A stretch of DNA of 17,354 nucleotides, taken from positions 1-17,354 of the forward strand of contig CANHHS010000019.1 of the NCBI GenBank assembly GCA_947460445.1, given 5' to 3'. Position numbers and translations under genes: made by a program. Positions 1 to 7,749 of this stretch are shown one piece after another. The DNA is from Opitutia bacterium (GTDB lineage Bacteria > Verrucomicrobiota > Verrucomicrobiia > Opitutales > UBA953). Numbering within the stretch: position 1 is the stretch's first letter; each line of letters opens with the position of its first letter. A model generated the notes under the pieces. It was not told where the DNA came from, ran no database searches, and was given only the letters and a program-made list of their open reading frames with translations.

Positions 1-1984
1 CTTCTTCTTGCGGGATGTTAAACTTAACCGGCGTCTTGCCGACGTAGAGATTAATTTTTCCAGGTGCTCCGCCAACATAACCAAAGTCAGCATCGGCCAT
101 TTCGCCTGGCCCATTCACAATACACCCCATCACCGCAATGGTAACACCCTTGAGGTGGTCAGTGCGTGCTTTTACCTTCTGGGTCGTCGACTGAATGTCG
201 AACAAGGTTCGGCCGCAACTAGGGCACGCAATATACTCGGTTTTAGTCTGGCGAGCACGCGCACCTTGCAGGATGTCGTACGCCAATGTCAGCCGCTTGT
301 CGAAAGATGTGGGTACTTCGCAAGACACCAAATCACCTAATCCATCGACCAGCAGGCCGCCTGCCAAAATTGATGCGTGCAAGAGTTGATCCGGATACGC
401 AGGCCCTACCCCTCCGTGCTGCTGAGCGGTCGACCGAATCCAGACCGGGACACCTGGAATTCCTAAGCGTGCTAATTCGTTTACCAGTCGACGGTATTCA
501 CCGAGGGCATGGGTAATGGCGCCGTTGTGCGTGGCACAAACGATACGTCGGCCGGATGGAAGGACCTCCAGCGCACCAAGAACGCTCGAGAGATACTCTG
601 CTTCGGTATTGATGGCGAGAGTGACACCTGCGGCTGCACACGCTTCGGCCCATGCGCACGTATCTTCGGGGCGCGAGAAACGATTGTGTGTTCTAACGAC
701 TACTAAATTTGCGCCCGGTCCCTTGAAAGAAAACTCGGCGGGTAAAGTTGCATCGACCTCAACGAAAATCGCTTGGATGACAGACTCGAGAGCCTGTCGA
801 AGTCCAGCCAGCCCAATCGCGTCGGCATTAGATTCATAACGTACAAGTAAGCCCTCAACGCGTGCCTCTCGCTGACGCGCATGCGCATCAACAACTTCTT
901 TGGCAGCCAATGCTGATTGCGAAAGAGAGAAAGAACTTCGAACGACGACACGCGGAAGGTCACTGGACCCCGCATGACAAGATTTACTTAGAACAATCGA
1001 TTCGGTCGCCCGACGATTAAAGACATACGGATCGACCCCGCCACACGCAGCCTCATTAGCCACGACAGGGGCGCAGCGAGCCTCAACCGCAGCGGGTTGA
1101 AAAGCTTCGACGGCTTTTACTAACTGACGACATACAGGAATTTCGTGCCAGGGGTCTTCGGTTAAGGAAACACGAATGGTATCCCCAAGACCATCTGCCA
1201 AAAGCGAACCGATACCAATCGCAGACTTAATGCGGGCATCTTCGCCTTCTCCGGCCTCAGTGACACCTAGGTGTAACGGGTAATCCATACCCTCTTCACG
1301 CATCCTCAAGGCTGCTAGACGGTAAGCCTCCACCATGACCTTCGGGTTGGAAGATTTCATGGAAAGAACGAGATCTCGCAGACCGTGGCTTTCACAAATC
1401 CGTACAAATTCTAAAGCAGACTCTACCATACCCAAAGGCGAGTCGCCGAAACGATTCATAATACGATCGGAGAGCGATCCATGATTTGAACCAATTCGCA
1501 GTGCGCGGCCAAGGGCTTTGGCCCGTAACACTAACGGCGAAAAAGCCTCATGTAGGCGTTGAAGTTCTTCGCCATATTGTGCGTCGGTGTATTCGCGGAC
1601 AGCGAATTTTTTCTTATCGGCGTAATTACCAGGATTAACCCGAACTTTTTCGACGTGTTCAATCGCCTCCATGGCAGCTACAGGAAGGAAATGAATGTCG
1701 GCAACAAGCGGTTGCTGGAAGCCCGCTGCACGAAACTGTTGATGGATAATTTTAAGCGCTTGAGCCGCAGCTTTATTGGGCGCGGTGATGCGAATGATTT
1801 CACAGCCAACTTCGGCTAATTGAATACACTGTGCTAGAGTTGCGGCGACGTCTTCCGTGTCCGAAGTCGTCATCGATTGAATTCGGATAGGATTGACGCC
1901 ACCGACAGCGACCCCGCCGACATTCACCACACGAGTGAGACGTCGAACTGTACGCAGGCGCGAGCCGCAATAGGCCGAATCCAT
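1..1984 (-). CDS. ispG: IspG (GcpE), 4-hydroxy-3-methylbut-2-enyl diphosphate synthase, long form, 3' end cut by window edge
   Basis: Catalyses the penultimate MEP-pathway step, reductive ring opening of MEcPP to HMBPP, in the cytoplasm with a [4Fe-4S] cluster. I translated the minus strand by hand: an open frame runs from ATG at 1984 to the window edge, giving 661 residues. The N-terminal TIM barrel begins with NPIRIQSMTT and contains ADIHF, VRVNPGN and RIGSNHGS. A large middle insertion (roughly residues 285-570) is the extra domain of the long IspG type found in Chlamydiae, other PVC bacteria and plants. The C-terminal cluster domain has CPSCGRT (C587, C590), then GCIVNGPGE (C621, E628) and ADFGYVG. 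The last visible residues, LYVGKTPVKFNIPQEE, are near the usual C-terminus, so probably only a few tens of residues are missing. The frame is also open to a GTG at 1999, but ATG fits the family better. There is no clear Shine-Dalgarno sequence. It diverges from gpmI. Confidence 0.96.
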   Translation of the reverse strand, partial: MDSAYCGSRLRTVRRLTRVVNVGGVAVGGVNPIRIQSMTTSDTEDVAATLAQCIQLAEVGCEIIRITAPNKAAAQALKIIHQQFRAAGFQQPLVADIHFLPVAAMEAIEHVEKVRVNPGNYADKKKFAVREYTDAQYGEELQRLHEAFSPLVLRAKALGRALRIGSNHGSLSDRIMNRFGDSPLGMVESALEFVRICESHGLRDLVLSMKSSNPKVMVEAYRLAALRMREEGMDYPLHLGVTEAGEGEDARIKSAIGIGSLLADGLGDTIRVSLTEDPWHEIPVCRQLVKAVEAFQPAAVEARCAPVVANEAACGGVDPYVFNRRATESIVLSKSCHAGSSDLPRVVVRSSFSLSQSALAAKEVVDAHARQREARVEGLLVRYESNADAIGLAGLRQALESVIQAIFVEVDATLPAEFSFKGPGANLVVVRTHNRFSRPEDTCAWAEACAAAGVTLAINTEAEYLSSVLGALEVLPSGRRIVCATHNGAITHALGEYRRLVNELARLGIPGVPVWIRSTAQQHGGVGPAYPDQLLHASILAGGLLVDGLGDLVSCEVPTSFDKRLTLAYDILQGARARQTKTEYIACPSCGRTLFDIQSTTQKVKARTDHLKGVTIAVMGCIVNGPGEMADADFGYVGGAPGKINLYVGKTPVKFNIPQEE

Positions 1985-2154
1985 AAGCCTATGAAGCACC
2001 TAAACCGCGAAGCACTAAAGGCAAAAGAAGCCAACGAAGGCCCTGCGGGGCCAAGCCAGCCAACACCTGGGCAGGAATCTCTCGCATTTTCAGCCCGTAG
2101 GAGCCTCTTTCGTCTTTAACCCCCCTTCGGTAGCCTGTTGGATGGTATCCATCC
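1985..2154. promoter_or_regulatory. Divergent intergenic region between ispG and gpmI
   Basis: This 170-base gap must hold the promoters of both divergent genes, but I could not pick a convincing -35/-10 pair on either strand. It contains a near-duplicate, GAAGCACCTAAA (1993-2004) and GAAGCACTAAA (2009-2019), differing by one inserted C. It also contains a GC-rich stem GGCCC-TGCG-GGGCC (2039-2052) lying in the ispG leader direction, and a 7-bp hairpin directly at the gpmI start (listed separately). Function of these elements is unknown. Confidence 0.4.
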
Positions 2155-2155
2155 A
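2139..2155 (+). repeat. Inverted repeat abutting the gpmI start codon
   Basis: TGGATGG (2139-2145) and CCATCCA (2149-2155) form a perfect 7-bp inverted repeat with a TAT loop. The last base of the right arm is the A of the gpmI ATG. The place where a ribosome binding site would sit is therefore occupied by the stem. It could act on translation if transcribed, or be a protein-binding dyad or chance. Only the symmetry is directly seen. Confidence 0.45.
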
Positions 2156-3705
2156 TGAAGCCAGTCCTCCTCGTGATCCGTGATGGTTGGGGTGAAAACC
2201 ACAACCCTGCCCATGACGCTTTCAATGCTATCAAAGTTGCGAATCTGCCTGTTTCGCGTCGGCTAACCCAAGACTGGCCGCGTACCGAGATTCTCGCCCA
2301 TGGACTCGATGTCGGACTGCCCGTTGGCATTATGGGCAATTCGGAAGTTGGTCACCAAAACATTGGTGCAGGACGCATCGTCGATCAGGAAATTGTGCGT
2401 ATCGACAAAGGACTAACCAACCCAGAAGCGATGCGTGAAATTAAAGCCTTTCGCGGCTTAGTTGATAATGTGAAATCCACTGGTGGCGCCGTGCACTTAA
2501 TGGGACTTTGCTCAGAAGCCGGCGTGCACTCAACCCTGCCCCACCTTTATGCCATCTTACGCCTGCTAAAGACTGAGGGTCTCCACAAAGTTTATATCCA
2601 TGCATTTATGGACGGCCGCGATAGCCCTCCCAAAAGCGGACTCGGTTATTTAAAGCAACTCGAAGCTGAACTCGTAAAAATTGGTATCGGTAAGGTCGCT
2701 AGCGTCACGGGTCGATTCTGGTCGATGGACCGCGACAATCGATGGGAGCGGGTTAAAACCGCCTACGATGCCTTAACAGGGGCACCTGCCCCAGAAGCTG
2801 ACTCAGCCGCAACAGGCGTACAGTCGTACTATGATCACCCCACGGACACCTCGACCGTCGGTGATGAATTCGTCCCAGCCACTCGTGTACGCGGAACCGC
2901 CCATATTCAAGATGGCGATTCCGTCCTCTTCTTTAACTTCCGCGGCGACCGCCCACGTGAAATCACGCGAGCATTTACAGATCCAGCCTTCAAGGGCTTC
3001 GAACGCCCACGGTTGCTTAAGTTGTTTTACGCGACGCTAACAAACTATGAAAAAGGACTTTGTCCAAATGTCATCTTCGATAAACCACCCAAGATGGTAA
3101 ATATTCTTGGCGAGTGGATTGCGAAACAGGGACTCGCCCAGTATCGAACCGCTGAGACGGAAAAATTCCCGCACGTTACTTTCTTCTTTAATGACTACCG
3201 CGAAGAACCGTTTACAGGCGAAGAGCGCGGGATGGCTCAAAGCCCCAAGGAAGTCTCCACGTACGACCAGAAACCGGAGATGTCGGCGGGGTATGTTACT
3301 GAACTGGCCAAAGCTGCTATTCTCTCCGGCAAATACGCCCTCGTCATTGTAAACTATGCCAACCCCGACATGGTCGGCCACACCGGCTCATTGAAGGCTG
3401 TTTGTAAGGCCTGTGAGACCGTTGACCAAGGCGTCGGTGAACTTCTTGCCGCCATTGATCAGGTTGGCGGACGTGCCCTCGTCACTGCTGACCATGGCAA
3501 TGCCGACCAGATGTGGGAGCCTGAAGAAAAGTCAGCCCACACTCGCCACACCTTAAATCCCGTCGAAGTCGTACTTTATGGCAGCGGACTAAAGGGCGCA
3601 AAACTTCGGGCATCCGGTCGCCTTGCTGATATCGCACCGACACTCCTTGATCTGATGGGCCTGCCGAAGCCAGCGGAGATGACGGGCGAGTCGCTGAAAG
3701 CTTAA
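2155..3705 (+). CDS. gpmI: 2,3-bisphosphoglycerate-independent phosphoglycerate mutase
   Basis: Interconverts 3- and 2-phosphoglycerate in glycolysis/gluconeogenesis; a cytoplasmic, two-metal enzyme of the alkaline phosphatase superfamily. At 516 residues it matches the usual family length (about 510). Metal and catalytic motifs are in order: IRDGW (D10), GNSEVGH (phosphoserine S63), AGVHST, HAFMDGRDSPP, SMDRDNRWERV, RGDRPREITRAF, NPDMVGH (D405, H409), TADHGN (D446, H447) and SAHTRHTLNPV (H462). These correspond closely to the metal ligands described for Bacillus iPGM, so the enzyme looks active. The ATG at 2155 is chosen because the N-terminus MKPVLLVIRDGW is family-typical. No Shine-Dalgarno precedes it; a hairpin does. 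Its TAA stop overlaps the ispH stop on the other strand. Confidence 0.98.
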   Translation: MKPVLLVIRDGWGENHNPAHDAFNAIKVANLPVSRRLTQDWPRTEILAHGLDVGLPVGIMGNSEVGHQNIGAGRIVDQEIVRIDKGLTNPEAMREIKAFRGLVDNVKSTGGAVHLMGLCSEAGVHSTLPHLYAILRLLKTEGLHKVYIHAFMDGRDSPPKSGLGYLKQLEAELVKIGIGKVASVTGRFWSMDRDNRWERVKTAYDALTGAPAPEADSAATGVQSYYDHPTDTSTVGDEFVPATRVRGTAHIQDGDSVLFFNFRGDRPREITRAFTDPAFKGFERPRLLKLFYATLTNYEKGLCPNVIFDKPPKMVNILGEWIAKQGLAQYRTAETEKFPHVTFFFNDYREEPFTGEERGMAQSPKEVSTYDQKPEMSAGYVTELAKAAILSGKYALVIVNYANPDMVGHTGSLKAVCKACETVDQGVGELLAAIDQVGGRALVTADHGNADQMWEPEEKSAHTRHTLNPVEVVLYGSGLKGAKLRASGRLADIAPTLLDLMGLPKPAEMTGESLKA

Positions 3706-3717
3706 AGGCTTTCCAGC
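3693..3717. terminator. Hairpin at the gpmI/ispH convergence, both stop codons in its loop
   Basis: GCTGAAAGC (3693-3701) pairs with GCTTTCCAGC (3708-3717) through 9 base pairs and one bulged C. The 6-base loop TTAAAG contains the gpmI TAA (3703-3705) and the reverse-strand ispH TAA (3702-3704). Because the stem reads on both strands it could serve as a two-way transcription end or 3' stabiliser. There is no downstream T-run on either strand, so it is not a standard intrinsic terminator. Confidence 0.45.
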
Positions 3718-4571
3718 CTCTTCACGACGTCGTCGATTAGGAAGGCTGGCGTGGATGCGCCTGCAGTAACACCAACCGTCTGATAACGCTGCAAGGTTTC
3801 GAAATTAAGTTCAGCGGCCGTCTCGACATGGAAACAATGCATGCCAGACATCTCCACAAGTTTGGCCAGTTTGACAGTGTTGGCGGAGTGCCGACCACCA
3901 ATGACTACCACCGCCTCTGCCCCTTCGTTCTTCAAAGTCAGGATATCGCCCTGGCGATCTTTCGTGGCACCACAAATGGTATCAATCACCAAGGCTTCAG
4001 GGTAAGCTTTCTTTAAGTGGATACCAAGACGTGCGAATTCATCCGTGAACATGGTGGACTGAGATACCATGCACACGTCTTTTCCAAGGGGAGGCATCGC
4101 ATCAATTTCAGCCTCGTTGCGCACAACATGCCCTTTGCCCTCCGCGTAACCAAGAAGGCCAATCACTTCTGGGTGTGCAGGGTCACCAAAGATAACGGTC
4201 GAAAAGCCCCGCTTGGCATGGAGACGAATTTTGCCGGCAATAATGCCGACGTCAGGACAAGTTGCGTCGCGAAAATCCATTCCAAGTGACTTTAAATATG
4301 TTCTGCGCTCGGGCGAAATACCATGCGCACGCACGACCATCACCGCACCCGTGCGATTACCTAAGCCCTCTTCAACAGAGGCTTTGCTTTGGTAATCCCC
4401 AACCTCGCGGACGCCCTCTTTGGTGAGAACTTCCATCATCTGACGATTATGGATAAGTGGTCCGTCCGTATAAACCGGACTGCGACCCGAACGGGCATAC
4501 TCACGGGCGATGTCGATGGCTCGTTCGACACCCCAGCAAAAACCAGCTGATTTAGCACGGATGACCTTCAC
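3702..4571 (-). CDS. ispH: IspH (LytB), 4-hydroxy-3-methylbut-2-enyl diphosphate reductase
   Basis: Final MEP-pathway enzyme; reduces HMBPP to IPP and DMAPP with a [4Fe-4S] cluster. At 289 residues it is within the usual range (E. coli about 316). The three cluster cysteines are in AGFCWGV (C12), ATCPDV (C105) and TICGATKDRQ (C200). Substrate-pocket residues are also present: GPLIHN (H41), RAHG (H83), HPE (H133, E135) and SQST (T173). The start is GTG at 4571, the only one that places C12 at the family position; no ATG is in frame. A Shine-Dalgarno sequence is not evident. It converges on gpmI with a 4-base overlap (TTAA, shared by both stops) and diverges from the exported dehydrogenase gene. 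With ispG it frames gpmI, so the last two MEP steps lie within 4.6 kb. Confidence 0.97.
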   Translation of the reverse strand: MKVIRAKSAGFCWGVERAIDIAREYARSGRSPVYTDGPLIHNRQMMEVLTKEGVREVGDYQSKASVEEGLGNRTGAVMVVRAHGISPERRTYLKSLGMDFRDATCPDVGIIAGKIRLHAKRGFSTVIFGDPAHPEVIGLLGYAEGKGHVVRNEAEIDAMPPLGKDVCMVSQSTMFTDEFARLGIHLKKAYPEALVIDTICGATKDRQGDILTLKNEGAEAVVVIGGRHSANTVKLAKLVEMSGMHCFHVETAAELNFETLQRYQTVGVTAGASTPAFLIDDVVKRLESL

Positions 4572-4575
4572 CCCA

Positions 4576-4612
4576 TCAAGCGTGAAGAGTCTGGCTAAGG
4601 ATTCAAGCGTGA
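4576..4612. repeat. Perfect 10-bp direct repeat between ispH and the dehydrogenase gene
   Basis: TCAAGCGTGA occurs at 4576-4585 and again at 4603-4612, 27 bases apart start to start, in the 86-base divergent gap. The first copy lies immediately upstream of the ispH GTG, as TCACGCTTGA on that strand. It could be a pair of operator half-sites or a small duplication. No convincing promoter was identified nearby. Confidence 0.4.
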
Positions 4613-4657
4613 TGCGGTAAACTCGACTTTTGTCAGTTTTCCCTAAAGTTAAACGTC

Positions 4658-5887
4658 ATGCGCATCGCACCACTCATTTTAGCCCTGTTGAGCTCAAGGC
4701 TGATCGCTGGAAGCGAAGCATTGACCTACCGAACTGTCGACGCCCTCGGAGGACTCACTTTCAATCAACCACTCGCGTTAGCTGAAATCCCCGGAGAAAA
4801 GGACCGATTACTCGTTTTAGAGAAAAACGGCACCGTTCAACTCGTCACTGGCCTGAGTGAGAACAAACCCAGCAAGCGCATCTTTTTCGACATAACCCAA
4901 CCACGTGACGGAAAATTTGAGAGTGGCGGAGAGTGTGGCCTACTGGGTCTCGCAGTGCATCCACGTTTCGCTGAGAACCATGAAGTCTACGTTTACTATA
5001 GTCTGAAGATTGGCGGTAAACTACATCAACGCGTTTCACGTTTCAAAACAAGTGCTTCAGACCCATGGCTCGTTGATACGGCCAGCGAGCAACCGCTCAT
5101 CAGCCAGCTTGATCCCGCAAGCAACCACAACGGGGGCGATGTACATTTTGGCCCTGACGGTTACCTTTACTTCTCCTGTGGTGACGGCGGTGCAGCTAAC
5201 GACTCCTTCGATCACGGCGGCCATATCGACAAAGGATTCTTTGCAGCCATTTTTCGAATTGATGTCGACCGGCGTCCCGGAAATCGACGGCCCAACGCAG
5301 ACATAGCCGTGCATACCGATGCAAAGGGCGAAGCGCTTTACGCTATACCTGCCGACAACCCTTTCGCACAGACCACAACTCACCGCGGTAAGCCGGTCGA
5401 CGGCGCAAAGCTGCGCACCGAGACTTGGGCCACAGGATTACGCAATGCTTGGCGATTCGCTTACGACTCTGAATCGCGCACCTGGATGACAGGTGACGTT
5501 GGTCAAAACCTCATCGAAGAGGTCGATGTTGTTGAGGCCGGCAAAGACTACGGATGGCCTGTGCGCGAAGGGCGACAGGCCTTCGGCAAGGCCACAGCCA
5601 TCCCAGGACTCGCCGAGCCACTCTGTGACTACGACCGTAAACTCGGCGCATCCGTGACAGGGGGCATTATCTACCGAGGAAAAGCCCTCCCCGAACTTGT
5701 CGGCGCTTACATCTTTGGAGACTTCGCTAGCGGACGTATCTTTTCAGTCCAGCCAGAGCAAGTTGGATCCCTTAAAACCATCGCCAAAGAACCCAACAGT
5801 GTTGTCAGCTTCGGGACTAATCCTGCCGACGGCGAACTGCTCTTTTGCAATATGGGCGCAGGCAAAGTGCTTAAGTTAACCCGCTAA
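4658..5887 (+). CDS. Exported PQQ-type glucose/sorbosone dehydrogenase family protein
   Basis: A 409-residue protein with a Sec-like N-terminus (positive start MR, hydrophobic stretch to about residue 18, then AGSEA), so probably periplasmic. The rest fits the six-bladed beta-propeller family of soluble quinoprotein glucose dehydrogenase and sorbosone dehydrogenases. Visible motifs are GLLGLAVHP, SNHNGGDVHFGPDGYLYF (with the family's His, about residue 157), CGDGGAAND, ATGLRNAWRF, TGDVGQNLIEEVDVV and DYGWPVREG. By family knowledge it would oxidise a sugar or alcohol using PQQ and calcium, but substrate and cofactor cannot be read here, and many such proteins in PVC bacteria are uncharacterised. 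No PQQ synthesis gene is in the window. ATG at 4658 has no Shine-Dalgarno sequence. It ends 3 bases from the convergent discoidin-like gene. Confidence 0.88.
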   Translation: MRIAPLILALLSSRLIAGSEALTYRTVDALGGLTFNQPLALAEIPGEKDRLLVLEKNGTVQLVTGLSENKPSKRIFFDITQPRDGKFESGGECGLLGLAVHPRFAENHEVYVYYSLKIGGKLHQRVSRFKTSASDPWLVDTASEQPLISQLDPASNHNGGDVHFGPDGYLYFSCGDGGAANDSFDHGGHIDKGFFAAIFRIDVDRRPGNRRPNADIAVHTDAKGEALYAIPADNPFAQTTTHRGKPVDGAKLRTETWATGLRNAWRFAYDSESRTWMTGDVGQNLIEEVDVVEAGKDYGWPVREGRQAFGKATAIPGLAEPLCDYDRKLGASVTGGIIYRGKALPELVGAYIFGDFASGRIFSVQPEQVGSLKTIAKEPNSVVSFGTNPADGELLFCNMGAGKVLKLTR

Positions 5888-5890
5888 GGC

Positions 5891-6541
5891 TTACTTTACA
5901 GGCACGCCCCAAACCTCGACTTCGACGTAATCATTGGATGGCGTCGAAGAATTACCGTTCGAGTAAAGCCGGACATAGCGCCCCTTTACACCCTTGGCGG
6001 CAATAACTTTGCCTTCATGGCTCTCAATGTAGCAGAGATCGGTTCCTTTACCGAAGCCGAGTTTATCCGCATCGTCATTGTTAAAAATCGTCGTGACTCC
6101 GGATTTAAAAGTAGCGTCGTCAGAAACCTGAACAGCCACAGCAAGGTAAACACGTCGCTCGCGATGGAAGTGCCAGATTGCCACCGCATCAATCGTAGCG
6201 GACGCGCCTAAATCAATCTGTGCCCATTGGACACCACGCGGCAACTCGACTTCGAAACCTTCGTCGCCCGCCTTATCACCATCTGTTACATAAGAAATAT
6301 CACCCGATGCGGTATCGCGAGCACTGGTCGTTACAGCCTTACCCAATGCCAAATTTTTAGCTGCAACAGGGACCGATGGCAGAACGCGAGGCCCGACACG
6401 GGCTGGCTCTAGGTTGCTAACTTTAATCGGCTTCGGCGTTCCCGCCACTGCCGGCTTAGGCAACTCGAGTGGCAGGGGTTGCACCGCGTCTGCGGCGTTC
6501 GCCAAAGTACTAATCAGACAAAGGAATACAGCGAGTCGCAT
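5891..6541 (-). CDS. Small exported discoidin (F5/8 type C)-like domain protein
   Basis: The ATG at 6541 gives a clean signal peptide (MRLAVFLCLISTLANAADA) and is preceded by AAAGG at 8 bases, so it is preferred over the longer frame from 6577. The mature protein of about 200 residues has a proline-rich linker (PLPLELPKPAVAGTPKPIKV), then a single beta-sandwich-like domain: NLALGKAVTTSA, YVTDGDKAGDEGF, WAQIDLGASATIDAVAIWHF, VQVSDDATF, GRYVRLYSNGN, NDYVEVEVWG. This is the pattern of galactose-binding/discoidin domains that bind carbohydrate or cell-surface ligands. No catalytic domain is attached. It lies 47 bases downstream of the histidine kinase gene and has its own promoter-like element in that gap. 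It converges on the exported dehydrogenase, so the two could share 3' transcript sequence. Confidence 0.82.
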   Translation of the reverse strand: MRLAVFLCLISTLANAADAVQPLPLELPKPAVAGTPKPIKVSNLEPARVGPRVLPSVPVAAKNLALGKAVTTSARDTASGDISYVTDGDKAGDEGFEVELPRGVQWAQIDLGASATIDAVAIWHFHRERRVYLAVAVQVSDDATFKSGVTTIFNNDDADKLGFGKGTDLCYIESHEGKVIAAKGVKGRYVRLYSNGNSSTPSNDYVEVEVWGVPVK

Positions 6542-6554
6542 AGGGATACCTTTA

Positions 6555-6582
6555 AAGAACATCCTTCTAAGGAACAAGTTCC
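6555..6582 (-). promoter_or_regulatory. ECF-type promoter-like element upstream of the discoidin-like gene
   Basis: On the minus strand GGAAC (6582-6578) is followed by 17 bases and GTTCTT (6560-6555), 13 bases before the ATG. The -35-like part belongs to a dyad AGGAAC-TT-GTTCCT (6583-6570). It starts six bases after the histidine kinase stop, so it could transcribe the exported gene independently. It resembles the elements before the two TIM-barrel genes, but its -10-like half is less close (GTTCTT rather than GTCTAA) and the distance to the start differs. Confidence 0.4.
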
Positions 6583-6588
6583 TAAAAA

Positions 6589-7749
6589 TTATGCCTGGGG
6601 AGGTAAAAGACGGACTCGGCGATGTTTTTGCGGGAAGCGCAAAGTGACAGTAGTACCCTTTCCGGGTGCACTGGCGACATCCACCCGGCCGCCGTGTGCA
6701 CGTAAAATTCGCAAGACGATTAATAAACCAAGGCCATTGCCGTCGGCTTTCGTTGTATAGTAAGCATCAAAAACCCTTGTGAGCTTATCCGCAGAAATGC
6801 CCACACCTGTATCGGCAACTTCTAAGATAACCCATTCATCATCCGACCGCGCACGCACGGTGATTTGCCCACCACGGTCCATCGCTTCCAGCGCATTCTT
6901 AATAACATTAAATAGGGCCTGTTTAACTTGACCATGGTCAGCCAGCACTAAGGGGAGTTCATCGGCAACTTCGACCACGGCACGAACGCCGAGCTCTGCC
7001 ATTTGGTCCTTCAGCAATGCCAAGGCTCCTGCGACAACTTCCAAAAGCTGCGTGTCGGCTAAATCGGGGACTGCGGGACGGACGGCGCCTAAAAAGTTTC
7101 GGACGATTCCATCCAGTCGACGCACTTCAGATTCAACGATGTCGATAGATTCATTTACCTTTGTGCCAGTCGTTCCAAGATCCGCGAGGCGTCGACGTAA
7201 AAGTTGTAGATGAATACCGATAGCATTCAGCGGATTGCCGATTTCATGGGCAACCCCTGCCGCCAGATTCATAATTGAATCGATACGCTCGCTCTCGACA
7301 CGATCTTCCGTCTGCACGCGCTCAGTTGAAACGTCCGCAATCACCGCGACACGCAAAGAAGATCCTGCCGATGGACCTTCGACCAGCGAAAGGTGCACAC
7401 GTAAGATACGTGTTTCGGGATAATTGACCTCCATCTCACGCGTCTGCGCTGTGGTGCCTTCTGTCAACTCGAGTGCCGTTGCGAGATCCGGGGGAAAGCG
7501 AACAGCTTCACCCGCAGCCAAAGCCTCTGCAGAAATGCCGACAAGAGACGCTGCCGCTGCATTAGCGTAAGCCACACGTCCATCTGACTCTAAAACCAAA
7601 ACCCCCTCGCGCAGGGTATCTAAGACCGTCTCCATTAAATTACGTTCGCGATCGAGCCTGCGCGCAAGAATAGCTAAGTTCTTTGGATCAAGGTCGTCGG
7701 CTCGACCAAGCAAGCGATCAAATCGACCCTGTCGACGGCGTGGATTCAT
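6589..7749 (-). CDS. Soluble PAS-domain sensor histidine kinase
   Basis: A 386-residue two-component sensor with no membrane segment, so cytoplasmic. Residues 1-40 are charged and probably helical, followed by a PAS-type sensor (about 40-145; DTLREGVLVLESDGRVAYAN), a dimerisation/phosphoacceptor helix with H168 in VAHEIGNPLNA, and an ATPase domain: N-box NVIKNALEA (N281, N285), G1 box DTGVGIS (D313) and GNGLGL (337-342). The HEIGNPL box and short architecture recall NtrB-like kinases. No response regulator gene is adjacent, so its partner is unknown. The ATG at 7749 overlaps the coaB stop as ATGA, implying translational coupling. The next gene downstream encodes the discoidin-like protein. 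The signal sensed cannot be inferred. Confidence 0.93.
   Translation of the reverse strand: MNPRRRQGRFDRLLGRADDLDPKNLAILARRLDRERNLMETVLDTLREGVLVLESDGRVAYANAAAASLVGISAEALAAGEAVRFPPDLATALELTEGTTAQTREMEVNYPETRILRVHLSLVEGPSAGSSLRVAVIADVSTERVQTEDRVESERIDSIMNLAAGVAHEIGNPLNAIGIHLQLLRRRLADLGTTGTKVNESIDIVESEVRRLDGIVRNFLGAVRPAVPDLADTQLLEVVAGALALLKDQMAELGVRAVVEVADELPLVLADHGQVKQALFNVIKNALEAMDRGGQITVRARSDDEWVILEVADTGVGISADKLTRVFDAYYTTKADGNGLGLLIVLRILRAHGGRVDVASAPGKGTTVTLRFPQKHRRVRLLPPQA

Noticed and set aside
8..1819. Several plus-strand open frames (for example 8-340, 516-839, 1559-1819)
   Set aside because: They lie antisense to ispG, whose minus-strand frame is continuous and carries all family motifs; none of these has a recognisable domain.
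2039..2052. GGCCC-TGCG-GGGCC stem in the ispG leader as a riboswitch or attenuator
   Set aside because: Only five base pairs, no alternative pairing or T-run seen, and no match to a known riboswitch; left as a note in the intergenic entry.
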